The translations under genes and the position numbers were made by a program. DNA of 11,435 nucleotides from an uncultured Collinsella sp. (lineage in GTDB: Bacteria > Actinomycetota > Coriobacteriia > Coriobacteriales > Coriobacteriaceae): the NCBI GenBank assembly GCA_900547835.1, contig URIJ01000055.1, positions 1 to 11,435 on the forward strand. The letters are read 5' to 3'. The notes under the pieces were generated by a model. The model was not told where the DNA came from. It ran no database searches and worked only from the letters and a program-made list of their open reading frames with translations. How positions within the stretch are numbered: the first letter of the stretch is position 1; each line of letters begins with the position of its first letter. Shown here in pieces: positions 1 through 7,359 of the stretch.

Positions 1-600
1 GAAATAATCGCCGATGGTATCCCCCGCCACCGCCATGGCACCCATATCAAGGCACGCCTTGAGCGCCGGATGTCCAACCGCGTCAATCATGCGCTTCGTA
101 TCGGCCGCCGAGTTTACGATCATCGACTCAACCGGCTGCAGGGCCTCGAGCACTAGGTGCACGCCGCGCGGACCCGCATACTCGGCAATCGACCGCAGCA
201 TCGAAGCACTACGCGCCCATGCATCCTCGATCGGCTCATTCAAAAATGCCCATCCGCTCGAAACCATGACCTGGTCGGCGCCAAGCTCTGCCGCAATATC
301 CACGACATTCTTAAAGTACGCGAGCGTGCGGGCACGCGCCTCATTCCCACGCGCCGCGATATTCCACGGCTTGGGGTTGTTCTGTTCGGGACAAAGCCCC
401 ACAATCCGAACCCCATACCGCTGCGACAGCTCCCGCACCTGCTCGAGCGAATCGTATCCATGGCAATCGACATACAGATGCATCGCCCCGGTCCAAAGCT
501 CGCAACACGTGTAGCCCGAGGCCGCTGCCGAAGAAAAGAATTCCTCAAGGTCAAAATAACGATGGCTGATATTCATGACGGCAAGCTGCGGATACTCCAT
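1..600 (-). CDS. FrlC-like sugar epimerase/isomerase, TIM barrel (3' end outside window)
   Basis: The first 200 codons are present and the frame is still open at base 1, so the C-terminus lies outside the window. The protein looks like a xylose-isomerase-like TIM-barrel epimerase. It most resembles FrlC, the fructoselysine/psicoselysine 3-epimerase (about 276 residues), so roughly a quarter is missing. Visible FrlC-like stretches are GYTCCELWTG (29-38), VGLCPEQN (67-74) and LEALQPVES (151-159). E152 and D185 (in CLDMG) match the first two metal ligands of the tagatose/psicose 3-epimerase family. The ATG at 600 is preceded by AAAGGTGG at suitable spacing. It is the last gene seen of module 1, 83 bp after EIID, with a terminator-like hairpin between them. 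Its likely role is to convert an epimeric glycated amine or its phosphate into the form the deglycase accepts. The fold is fairly certain; the exact substrate is inferred. Confidence 0.85.
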   Translation of the reverse strand, partial: MEYPQLAVMNISHRYFDLEEFFSSAAASGYTCCELWTGAMHLYVDCHGYDSLEQVRELSQRYGVRIVGLCPEQNNPKPWNIAARGNEARARTLAYFKNVVDIAAELGADQVMVSSGWAFLNEPIEDAWARSASMLRSIAEYAGPRGVHLVLEALQPVESMIVNSAADTKRMIDAVGHPALKACLDMGAMAVAGDTIGDYF

Positions 601-617
601 CTTGTCCACCTTTCGGC

Positions 618-651
618 AAAAGGGCGCCGCAGCACAGTGTGCGCGACGCCC
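618..651 (-). terminator. Intrinsic terminator/attenuator between EIID and the epimerase
   Basis: On the minus strand, GGGCGTCGC pairs with GCGGCGCCC (one G-T wobble). The stem continues with GCAC/GTGC after a single bulged base, closes on a 3-nt loop, and is followed by TTTT. It ends only 17 bases before the epimerase start, and those bases hold just the ribosome binding site. It therefore probably acts as a partial terminator that lowers epimerase expression. Confidence 0.7.
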
Positions 652-683
652 CCTCTTACATTATTCTCATTATGACGGATGCC

Positions 684-1520
684 CTACTGAACACCAAGCA
701 CTCCAAAGAACGCGCCGGCGATACTCACGAGCAGGATCACGAGCATGATGACCAGCGGATTCATCTTCTTCTTGAGCATGAGATAGACGATTCCAAACAG
801 CCCCATCGTGACAAAGCCCGGGAAGATTCCGTTGAGCAGCTCGGCCAGCGTCTGAGCACCATCGCCCGCGCCGACCATGAGCGGAATGTCCACGGTCACC
901 ATCTCCATGGTCATAGCGCCAATCACCATGGCGCCCATGATAGAGGCCATCTTGACGATCGTGTCCATAATGCCCGATTCCTGGACCTTGCTGATCATGT
1001 CCGAGCCAAAGCGATATCCCACAAACGTCAGCAGGTAACGGATGATGTAGTGGGGGACGTTGAACACGAGCAGGAACAAAATCGGGCCAAGAATAGAGCC
1101 CTGCAGCGCCAGCGACGTGCCGACACCCGTTGCCAAAATTCGCAGCGTGCCCCAGTAGAAGGCATCGCCCACGCCGGACAGCGGTCCCATCAAAGCAAGC
1201 TTGACATTAGAGATCGCGCTCGTGTCAAAGTTATCTTCGGTGGCGTTGACTTCTTCCATTGCGGCAGCAATAGACATGGGGAGCGTCGAGATGTACGGCG
1301 TGACGTTATAGAGCTCCATATGGCGCTTGAGTGCGGCCTTAAAGTCTGCATCCTGCGGATACAGCTTGCGAAGGATCGGCATAAGGGCCCACATAAAGCC
1401 GATATGGCCCACACGCTCGTAGTTCCAGGAGTGCTCATAGGGAATCGAGCGCCAGAACAGCTTCTTAAGATCTGCGCGGGTAATCAACCCGTCGTAGGAA
1501 GACTCAAACTTAAAACTCAT
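684..1520 (-). CDS. Mannose-family PTS EIID component (module 1)
   Basis: This 278-residue protein is a mannose/fructose/sorbose-family EIID, which pairs with EIIC to form the membrane channel. The conserved EIID block ALMGPLSGVGDAFYWGTLR lies at about 109-127. The N-terminal half is mostly soluble and helical. The C-terminus is hydrophobic and ends with NPLVIMLVILLVSIAGAFFG. I chose the ATG at 1520 over an in-frame TTG at 1535, because GGGAGTGGG lies just upstream and the start overlaps the end of EIIC by 11 bases, as is usual for translational coupling. It is clearly diverged from the EIID pair at 5847-6671 and 8639-9463, so it probably serves a different substrate. Confidence 0.95.
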   Translation of the reverse strand: MSFKFESSYDGLITRADLKKLFWRSIPYEHSWNYERVGHIGFMWALMPILRKLYPQDADFKAALKRHMELYNVTPYISTLPMSIAAAMEEVNATEDNFDTSAISNVKLALMGPLSGVGDAFYWGTLRILATGVGTSLALQGSILGPILFLLVFNVPHYIIRYLLTFVGYRFGSDMISKVQESGIMDTIVKMASIMGAMVIGAMTMEMVTVDIPLMVGAGDGAQTLAELLNGIFPGFVTMGLFGIVYLMLKKKMNPLVIMLVILLVSIAGAFFGVLGVQ

Positions 1521-2301
1521 CGAACCCACTCCCAATCGCAGGATCCTCGGTTGCCACTGCGGGCTGCTCCGCCTTTTTCTTCTCGCCCAAAACCGTCATC
1601 GCGACGACGATGATCGCGGCAAAGATCGCCACGCCCGTCGTGCTAATGCCAAAGTAGGCGACGAGGAAGAAGCCAGCGAAGAAGAACGGAGCCACCGTTT
1701 TGTTCATAATCATCTGCGCCAGCATCGCAAAGCCGAGTGCGGGCAAGAAGGCGGCGGCGACATCCATGCCGGTCTGAACGAAATCGGGGATGATGTTGAG
1801 CAGGCTGGCAACAGCATCGGCGCCAAAGAAGAATGCCAGGGGAATAATCAGCAGGCCGCACCAGCTCTGCGCGTAACCGGCGATGAGCATGTTGCGCGTG
1901 ATGGCCTTGGTGTCTCCGTCCTCGACGTTTTTGTCGATACGGTGCACCAGCAGCAGCATCACCGGCTGGCCCAGGGCGGTATCGAGCGCCAGGACGATCG
2001 TTGCGATAGGAATGCCCAGGGTCAGGGCCGCCGAAGCGTCCGCGCCGGCCTGCATGGCAAGAGATACGCCCAGGATAGTGCCGGAAATCGTATCGGGCGG
2101 GTTATAGGCGCCGACCGAGATGGCGCCGACCATGGCAAGCTCCATCGTGGCGCCCATGATCGTGCCGGTCACCATGTCGCCCATGACAAGGCCAACCAGA
2201 GGTCCGAGCACGATCGGGCGCTGGAGGTAGCTCGTGCCCGTCAGCCACTCGGAATAACCCAAAAGGGCAATAAGGAAAATCAGGATTGTCTTGATAACCA
2301 T
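1510..2301 (-). CDS. Mannose-family PTS EIIC component (module 1)
   Basis: This 263-residue integral membrane protein matches the EIIC-man/sor family. It has several hydrophobic segments and the family stretches RPIVLGPLVGLVMGD (about 28-42) and MVGAISVGAYNPPD (about 57-70). It forms the substrate-translocating unit with the EIID at 684-1520. The ATG at 2301 follows TTAGGGGCC, and EIIB ends 8 bases upstream. The last bases encode FDEF and contain the EIID start codon, so the two genes overlap. The soluble tail after about residue 240 is charged (KKK, then acidic). Only general family features are shared with the other two EIIC genes here. Confidence 0.95.
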   Translation of the reverse strand: MVIKTILIFLIALLGYSEWLTGTSYLQRPIVLGPLVGLVMGDMVTGTIMGATMELAMVGAISVGAYNPPDTISGTILGVSLAMQAGADASAALTLGIPIATIVLALDTALGQPVMLLLVHRIDKNVEDGDTKAITRNMLIAGYAQSWCGLLIIPLAFFFGADAVASLLNIIPDFVQTGMDVAAAFLPALGFAMLAQMIMNKTVAPFFFAGFFLVAYFGISTTGVAIFAAIIVVAMTVLGEKKKAEQPAVATEDPAIGSGFDEF

Positions 2302-2309
2302 GATGGCCC

Positions 2310-2780
2310 CTAACCGATGACCTTCGCGGCGTCAGTCTTCGCATCTGCCGGAATCATCTGAATGAACAGCTCATAGCCCTCGCCGAGCAGCTCTTTGACG
2401 TATGCCTCGTTTTCGGGCGTGAGAAATACGCTGGTCGAGACCTGGCGGGCGTCCTCGCTAAAGGCAACATTGCCGAGGTTGATCTTCTTGATCCCCATCG
2501 CCTTGGCGACGGCACCGGCCTGCTGGATCGTCTCGCAAACCACGAAGAGCTTGTACTTGTCGGTCACACCGCTCTGGAGCGCCTTGACGGCGTCCTCGGT
2601 GTTTTTGACAACGACCTTGCAGCCCTCCGGCTTTGCAAGGGACAGGGCCTGCAGACGAAGCTTGTCATTGAGGACCGTGTCGCTCACCAGCAGGATGCAG
2701 TCGGCACCCAGAGCCGAGGTCCAGCTAACGGCAACCTGGCCGTGAAGCAGTCGATAATCTACACGAATCATCTGAATCAT
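2310..2780 (-). CDS. Mannose-family PTS EIIB component (module 1)
   Basis: This 156-residue cytosolic EIIB carries the family's phosphorylation motif RVDYRLLHGQV at 6-16. H13 should be the residue that takes phosphate from EIIA and passes it to the sugar during uptake. The usual second aspartate of the E. coli-type motif (RIDDRL) is a tyrosine here. The later SGVTDKYKLFVVCET stretch and the INLGN motif (about 100-104) are also typical. The ATG at 2780 follows TAGGGAG, and EIIA ends 17 bases upstream. It is a separate polypeptide from EIIA, unlike the fused EIIAB of E. coli ManX. Paralogous to EIIB at 10285-10767. Confidence 0.95.
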   Translation of the reverse strand: MIQMIRVDYRLLHGQVAVSWTSALGADCILLVSDTVLNDKLRLQALSLAKPEGCKVVVKNTEDAVKALQSGVTDKYKLFVVCETIQQAGAVAKAMGIKKINLGNVAFSEDARQVSTSVFLTPENEAYVKELLGEGYELFIQMIPADAKTDAAKVIG

Positions 2781-2797
2781 GATGTGCTCCCTAGTGG

Positions 2798-3214
2798 TTA
2801 AAACTCATCGAGTTCGGCCTGCCCCAGCAGGTCGTTGACGTACTTGCCCTTGGTGTCGTCCGCCTCGACGATCTGGCGAATGGCCTCATCGATCGGGGTG
2901 GATTCGGGCACGAACAGCAGCTGAATAAGGAGCGGCAGGTTCATATTGGTCACGAGGTGCGTGTTAGGACGCGTCTGGACGATCTTGGTGAACTCGTTGT
3001 TGACGCTGCCGCCAAAGAGGTCGGTGCAAACGACGACCTCATCGTCCGCCGCAAAGCCGTTCAGAATCGCTGCGGCCTCCTTGGTCAGGTCCTCGTTTCC
3101 GTCGACATACATAGAGAGCGCATGGACGTTTTCGCGCTCGCCGGAAAGCAGGCCGATGCTCTCGACGATTCCGGACGCAAAATGAGCATGGGACGCCACG
3201 ATAAACTGCCTCAT
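2798..3214 (-). CDS. Mannose-family PTS EIIA component (module 1)
   Basis: This 138-residue cytosolic EIIA is of the ManX-A type. H9 in the N-terminal ASHAHF motif aligns with the phospho-accepting H10 of E. coli EIIA-man, although H11 is also histidine. The conserved CTDLFGGSVNN block (about 63-73) matches the family's VDTWGGSPFN active-site loop, and VTNMNLPLL matches AGVNIPML. I placed the start at the ATG at 3214, after AAAGGGGAA. Upstream in-frame codons up to 3262 run through the terminator hairpin and are not credible coding. The protein ends in an acidic-aromatic tail, LDEF. It lies 94 bases after the SIS enzyme. It is clearly similar along its length to EIIA at 10825-11244. Confidence 0.95.
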   Translation of the reverse strand: MRQFIVASHAHFASGIVESIGLLSGERENVHALSMYVDGNEDLTKEAAAILNGFAADDEVVVCTDLFGGSVNNEFTKIVQTRPNTHLVTNMNLPLLIQLLFVPESTPIDEAIRQIVEADDTKGKYVNDLLGQAELDEF

Positions 3215-3244
3215 TCGATTCCCCTTTCTTGCGAATTTCGGCAT

Positions 3245-3273
3245 AAAAATGCCCGGACGCATGCGCCCGGGCA
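3245..3273 (-). terminator. Intrinsic terminator/attenuator between SIS enzyme and PTS genes
   Basis: On the minus strand, TGCCCGG pairs with CCGGGCA around GCGCATGCGT, which can extend the stem, and TTTTT follows. Only 30 bases separate it from the EIIA start, and they contain the ribosome binding site. PTS genes 1 therefore probably depend on read-through from the upstream promoter, leaving the enzyme transcript more abundant. Confidence 0.85.
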
Positions 3274-3308
3274 GGGTGCTTCTTGATCAGTAGCTTATTT
3301 GTCACCGA

Positions 3309-4370
3309 TTAGTAGTCGAACTGGTGATAGTAACGACGGTAGTTGAGGTTGTGCTTGGTGACCGTCTCGTAGTAAGCGGCAAGGCGATCGGTGATCAGCG
3401 AGGAGAGGATCCACGGAGACACGATGACGCGGAACTCGTCGTCAAGGCCGGGGATCGCGAACTCGGCGGTGTCGATGATGTTGATGTCGGCGTCGCCGGT
3501 CACGCCGCGGTTCAGGAAAGCGCGGACGCGCTCGTCGAGCTTGCGGTTCTCGTCCTCGCCCATGAACAAGAAGACCGGGACGCCGGGCTCCACGAGCTCG
3601 AGGGTGCCATGGAAGAAGTCGGCCGAGGTGATGTAGCGGGTGCGCTTCCACTGCATCTCCTCGAGGATGCACATCGAGAACAGGATCGTCTCGCCCCACA
3701 GGGCGCCGGAGCCGATGAACATGGTGTAGGGGGCCAGGGCGTACTTCTCGGCGAGCTCCTCGGCGCGCGGCTCGAAGCTCTTGCGGATGTCGACCAGGTG
3801 GGTCCAAACATCCTTGGTCTGCTCGATGAACTTATCGAACTGCGGGAAGCAGCCACGGCGGTTGAGCAGGCGCAGGCCGAAGCAGTCGGCGAGGTAGTAG
3901 CCCTTCTCGCAGCCGCCCGAACCATGGTCAGAAGCCATAGCGACGCAATTCTCGGCGCCGACAGCCTGGCCGATGGGGCCCTCGGGCTTGGTCATGGCGT
4001 AGACGCGCACGCCCATGCCCTTCATCTTCTTGACGGCCTCGAGGACCTCGGGGGTGGTGCCGGACTCGGAGGCGGTGAGCACGACGGACTTCTCGGTCAT
4101 GCGCTTGTGGCCCATGGCGTTCCACTCGGCGGCGTGGATCAGGTAGACCTCGAGGTCGCGGTCGCCGAACTTGTTCATGAGGTACTCGAGCTGCATGAGC
4201 TCGTCCCAGGTGCCGCCGACGCCCATCAGGAACACAGCGTCGTAGCCCTCGTCGGCGACCTTGTCGGCGAGCGCGGTCATCTTCTTGCCGGTCTCGTAGA
4301 GCGCCTTGCCGTCCTCGAGATAGCCCTCCTGGTCGAAATGCATGATCTCGATCTTCTCGGTTTCCTTCAT
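3309..4370 (-). CDS. SIS-domain FrlB-like sugar-amine-6-phosphate deglycase
   Basis: This 353-residue protein has two SIS domains (about 45-150 and 213-330) and most resembles fructoselysine-6-phosphate deglycase FrlB (about 340 residues). The first SIS domain has SESGTTPE at 101-108, the phosphosugar-binding loop. The second has LEEMQW around E237/E238 and FFHGTLELVEPGVP at 252-265, so E237 or E238 and H254 are the candidate catalytic pair of this deglycase/isomerase family. The end, RRYYHQFDY, resembles FrlB's RRYY-containing tail. The expected reaction splits a 6-phosphorylated glycated amine into hexose 6-phosphate and free amine in the cytosol. The ATG at 4370 follows AGAAAGGA; in-frame codons further upstream fall in the promoter. 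It is the first gene of module 1, and almost every codon ends in G or C, suggesting high expression. A glucosamine-6-phosphate isomerase-type role is a less likely alternative. Confidence 0.88.
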   Translation of the reverse strand: MKETEKIEIMHFDQEGYLEDGKALYETGKKMTALADKVADEGYDAVFLMGVGGTWDELMQLEYLMNKFGDRDLEVYLIHAAEWNAMGHKRMTEKSVVLTASESGTTPEVLEAVKKMKGMGVRVYAMTKPEGPIGQAVGAENCVAMASDHGSGGCEKGYYLADCFGLRLLNRRGCFPQFDKFIEQTKDVWTHLVDIRKSFEPRAEELAEKYALAPYTMFIGSGALWGETILFSMCILEEMQWKRTRYITSADFFHGTLELVEPGVPVFLFMGEDENRKLDERVRAFLNRGVTGDADINIIDTAEFAIPGLDDEFRVIVSPWILSSLITDRLAAYYETVTKHNLNYRRYYHQFDY

Positions 4371-4391
4371 GGCTTTTCCTTTCTGTCCTGC

Positions 4392-4412
4392 ACGCGAATC
4401 TATACATCGCGT
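4392..4412 (-). other. Leader hairpin upstream of SIS enzyme
   Basis: In the 5' leader, ACGCGA and TCGCGT form a perfect 6-bp stem with a 9-nt AT-rich loop. It ends about 10 bases before the ribosome binding site. It could stabilise the mRNA or be an RNA or protein target. No function can be assigned. Confidence 0.4.
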
Positions 4413-4420
4413 TTCTTTTC

Positions 4421-4463
4421 GATACCAATTATAGACATACACCCAACGTGTTTTTAATACCAC
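4421..4463 (-). promoter_or_regulatory. Promoter of module 1 with paired TGGTAT operators
   Basis: On the minus strand, a perfect -10 box TATAAT lies at 4433-4428. A weak -35 (TTAAAA, 4457-4452) is 18 bases upstream. Two half-sites frame the promoter: GTGGTATTAA (4463-4454) over the -35, and TTGGTATC (4428-4421) directly after the -10 at the expected transcription start. TGGTAT recurs exactly 35 bp apart. The same arrangement stands before EIIC at 7434. Binding there would block RNA polymerase, so a repressor is likely. GntR-family regulators control several frl-type operons, but the regulator gene is not in the window. The leader is about 50 nt. Confidence 0.8.
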
Positions 4464-4485
4464 TTTTCAATCTGTTCCAATCCTC

Positions 4486-4522
4486 GGTGAACGGTCGAAA
4501 TTCTCTGGTGAGTGGTATTAAA
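4486..4522. promoter_or_regulatory. Upstream additional operator-like repeats
   Basis: On the plus strand, GGTGAGTGGTATTAAATT starts at 4507. It contains TGGTATTAA, the reverse complement of the module 1 operator at 4454-4462. A degenerate copy, GGTGAACGGTCGAAATT, starts 21 bp earlier at 4486, two helical turns away. With the promoter-proximal operator this gives an inverted arrangement that would suit DNA looping or cooperative binding. No plus-strand gene follows, so the site does not look like a divergent promoter. Confidence 0.5.
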
Positions 4523-4540
4523 TTAGAATTTGATGTATAG

Positions 4541-5755
4541 CTAACGCCCCCGGCGTCTCCCTTGTGTGACAAAGAACAGCGTTCCTACCAGCGCAATAAT
4601 GGTCGATGCTCCAAACAGTACCGTCTGGACGCCCAAAGCCTCCGCCAAAAACGGAGCCGCCAGCAGCGGCACCACGCCGGCGCTCATCAGTCCAAAACGC
4701 ACAAAGCCGGTAATGCGCCCCAGGTATTTGATGTCGGCACGCTCCTGAATCAAGATCATCTGCAGCGGCTCCAGGAACCCCCAGGCCAGACCGTTAATCG
4801 CCTGACCGATAATCGCGACCCCCAGCATATCGGTGCCCACGTACACCATGGACCCAATGCCCACGGCCATGAGCGCGCCGAGCAGCAATCGCAGGTTGAC
4901 ATGGCGAGCAGAAAGCTTGGTCAGGATGAACGCGCCCACCGAGGAAGTGAGGCCCACGACCGAGGACAGCCAGCCCAGCCAGACGATATCCACGTTGAGC
5001 ACATCGCGGTAGAACAACGACTCCAGCGAATCGAACGCGCCGAACGCAAAGAAACCCAAAAAGCCCGATATAAAGATGAGGCGCAGGTCGTGATCGCGAA
5101 ACGTAAGTCGCGCACCCTCGGCCATGCCGCCCAAAATACCGCCCTTCGGCTTCTCCCCTTTTGCGGGAGCAACACACTCGTGACAGCCCAAGGAGAGCAC
5201 GGCCGCCACACCCATCATGCCCGCCATGAGCAGATAGACCGATTGCGTGGCAAAGCAACTCACGATGGCACCGCCGAGCAGCGGGCCAGCGGTATAGGCG
5301 ATATTGCTGTAGAACACCATGAGGCCGTTCACGCGGGTACGACCCTCGGTGGTCGACTCCAGGTATCCCGGAAACGCATGCGTGCAGGTGTTGATAAAGC
5401 CGCCCGCAAGTCCCAAGACGCACGCGGCAAACACAAGCCCGGGGACAGACAACGGCGCTAACCCCACGCCAAGCGATAGCACTGCCGTAATCACGCACGT
5501 CACAAACGACGTCCGGCGCGGTCCAAAGCGATCGATGACCGAGCCCGACACCATATTGCCCACCGACGTCATAAGATTGCGCACGAGCGTAATGGCGGCA
5601 ACCAAAAAGGCCGTGCCGGCCAGATCATACGTGGCCGCACCGATAAGCCCCAAAAAGTAGACCGCGTTGTTGGCGCACCACTGCAGGGACTCAATAAGAA
5701 TCAGCCTGACCTCTGCCGGCGTCAGGCGCATTGCTTCGCGATCCTTCGCGAACAT
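4541..5755 (-). CDS. MFS transporter (module 3)
   Basis: This 404-residue protein has about 12 hydrophobic segments and fits the major facilitator superfamily. The loop between segments 2 and 3 reads GSVIDRFGPRRTSF (about 70-83), a form of the MFS motif A with conserved D and basic residues. A charged central loop (about 200-220, AKGEKPKGG) separates the two six-helix halves, and the C-terminus is basic (GRRRGR). The ATG at 5755 follows AGAAGGAG. It is the last gene of module 3, 91 bases after EIID with a strong intrinsic terminator in between. The substrate cannot be read from sequence. Because it sits after a PTS, export of an amine or other catabolic product is plausible. Its codons are more mixed than those of the neighbouring EIID. 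Confidence 0.9.
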   Translation of the reverse strand: MFAKDREAMRLTPAEVRLILIESLQWCANNAVYFLGLIGAATYDLAGTAFLVAAITLVRNLMTSVGNMVSGSVIDRFGPRRTSFVTCVITAVLSLGVGLAPLSVPGLVFAACVLGLAGGFINTCTHAFPGYLESTTEGRTRVNGLMVFYSNIAYTAGPLLGGAIVSCFATQSVYLLMAGMMGVAAVLSLGCHECVAPAKGEKPKGGILGGMAEGARLTFRDHDLRLIFISGFLGFFAFGAFDSLESLFYRDVLNVDIVWLGWLSSVVGLTSSVGAFILTKLSARHVNLRLLLGALMAVGIGSMVYVGTDMLGVAIIGQAINGLAWGFLEPLQMILIQERADIKYLGRITGFVRFGLMSAGVVPLLAAPFLAEALGVQTVLFGASTIIALVGTLFFVTQGRRRGR

Positions 5756-5772
5756 ACGAACTCCTTCTATAC

Positions 5773-5812
5773 AAAAAGGGGATGGAAGGCATAGGCCTGC
5801 TCCATCCCCTTT
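5773..5812 (-). terminator. Intrinsic terminator between EIID and MFS gene
   Basis: On the minus strand, AAAGGGGATGGA pairs perfectly over 12 bp with TCCATCCCCTTT around a 14-nt loop, and the final Ts run on as TTTTTGTATAG. The MFS ribosome binding site begins only a few bases later. The MFS gene must therefore be reached by read-through, or by a weak promoter overlapping the hairpin. Confidence 0.9.
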
Positions 5813-5846
5813 CCAGGTTGCAACGAAAATCTATGCAGCCGGGCCC

Positions 5847-6671
5847 TTACGCCAGCACGCCGAAGAACGCGCCGATGATGCCCACGACCATGGTGGCCAC
5901 AATCAGCACCATGGGGTTGATCTTCTTGGACAGCAGCCAGTAGTACAGCCAGAAGGCGATCATGCCGAGCATGCCGGGCATGATGCCGTCCAGGATGTCC
6001 TGGAGGGTCTGGGCGTCCTCGCCCGAGCCGATGGCCACCGGGATGCTGGCCCAGAACATGTCCTTGCACATGGCGCCCACGACCATGACGCCCACGATGC
6101 CCACGCAGGTCATGATCTTCTGCATGAGGCCGGTCCTCTGGGCCTCGTCCAGGAAGCCCACGCCCAGCTCGTAGCCCTTGACGGCGCCCCAGACGCGCAG
6201 CGCGAAGCCGGGGACGTTGTAGATGAGCAGGAAGGCGATGGGGCCGAAGGGGTTGCCGGCCTGGCACAGGCTGATGCCCACCGCGGCGGCGACCACGCGC
6301 AGCGTCGACAGGAAGATGGAGTCGCCGATGCCGGACAGCGGGCCCATGAGGGCGGCCTTGACGTCGTTGACGCTCTCGGGCTCGATCTCGCCGCGGGCGA
6401 CCTTCTCCTCCATGGCCATCGCGATGCCGCCGACGAACGGGGCGAACTGGACGGTGATGTTGAAGAACGCGCAGTGGCGGTGCAGGGCCTCGGCGTAGTC
6501 GTCGGGGCGGCCGGCGTAGATCTTCTTGAGCATGTTGGCGACCATCAGGCAGAAGGCGATGTTCATCTGCTTGTAGTAGGTCCAGGAGAACTCCATGCCC
6601 AGGGCGCCGACGTTGACGGCGCTCTTGACGAGGTCGGAGCGCGTGATCTTGTTCTCGGGACTAGAAGTCAT
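5847..6671 (-). CDS. Mannose-family PTS EIID component (module 3, duplicate)
   Basis: This 274-residue EIID is identical to the one at 8639-9463 except for the stop codon (TAA here, TAG there). The family block GPLSGIGDS lies at 110-118, and the C-terminal membrane segment NPMVLIVATMVVGIIGAFFG near the end. With EIIC it forms the membrane part of a PTS permease. I chose the ATG at 6671, which overlaps EIIC by 11 bases and has AAGGGG nine bases upstream. The alternative ATG at 6680 would lie directly against that sequence. Nearly all codons end in G or C, suggesting high expression. Module 3 has no EIIA or EIIB, so the phosphoryl donor must come from another module. Confidence 0.95.
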   Translation of the reverse strand: MTSSPENKITRSDLVKSAVNVGALGMEFSWTYYKQMNIAFCLMVANMLKKIYAGRPDDYAEALHRHCAFFNITVQFAPFVGGIAMAMEEKVARGEIEPESVNDVKAALMGPLSGIGDSIFLSTLRVVAAAVGISLCQAGNPFGPIAFLLIYNVPGFALRVWGAVKGYELGVGFLDEAQRTGLMQKIMTCVGIVGVMVVGAMCKDMFWASIPVAIGSGEDAQTLQDILDGIMPGMLGMIAFWLYYWLLSKKINPMVLIVATMVVGIIGAFFGVLA

Positions 6672-7359
6672 CGTCCTCATCCCCTTCCGCGGAGAGCTGG
6701 GGCTGGGCTCCGCCCAGGCCGAGCAGGTCGAACTTGTCGATGCCGATGATGATGGCGATCAGGGCGACGCCCAGGACGGGCACGTTGGCGTAGGAGCACA
6801 GCAGGAAGCCCAGGAAGTAGAAGGGCACGAGCTGCTTGGTGAGCACCAGGCGGCCGAGCATGGCGAAGCCCATGGCCGGCAGGATGTTGGCGGCCACGCC
6901 GCAACCGTCAATCACAAAGGGCGGGATGAAGTCGAGCAGGCCCTGGATGGCGCCGGAACCCAGATAGAAGGCGCCGCCACACAGCAGGAAGTACTCGAGG
7001 CAGCCCCAAAGTCCAAGTCCCCAATGAACGGCGTAGATGCCTTTGAGGTTTCCCTTGAGGGCGAACTTGTCTGCCATGTCGACAAACACGGCGAACAGAG
7101 CGTTGGTAATGTTGCCGATCGTCAGCGAAAGGACGGCGATGGGCATGGCGAGTGCGATGGCCGTCTCGGTACCCTGACCGAGCTGAATGGCAAACGCGCA
7201 GGCGAGCACGCCGCCGACGGTTTCGTTAGGCGGCACGTAGGCGCCGATGGAGATCGAGCCCATGAACAGCAGCTCAAGGCTTGCACCTACGGCAAGGCCA
7301 GTCTGCAGGTCCCCCAGCACCAGGCCCACGAGCGGGCACAGGACGATGGGGCGGAACGC
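5848..7359. repeat. Long direct repeat, copy A (EIIC-EIID block)
   Basis: This 1512-bp block appears identical to 8640-10151 (constant offset 2792). It runs from the second base of the EIID stop codon to about codon 26 of EIIC, where the two copies diverge abruptly. Identical translations in several frames on both strands back up nucleotide identity. The flanking terminators, leaders and downstream transporters differ. A recent copy event or ongoing gene conversion explains this best. Confidence 0.93.

Noticed and set aside
3324..4457. Long plus-strand open frame opposite the SIS enzyme, and similar long plus-strand frames at 5667-6749 and 8252-9541
   Set aside because: They are mirror images of strongly G/C-ended minus-strand genes. 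Their translations are low-complexity and rich in H, D, G and A, with no recognisable domain or convincing ribosome binding site.
4371..4463. Upstream extension of the SIS gene, and the matching extension of EIIC at 7435-7614
   Set aside because: Both begin at a GTG inside the operator and read through the -10 box and leader. Their similar translated starts (MVL...YNWY) merely reflect the shared regulatory DNA; good ribosome binding sites support the shorter starts.
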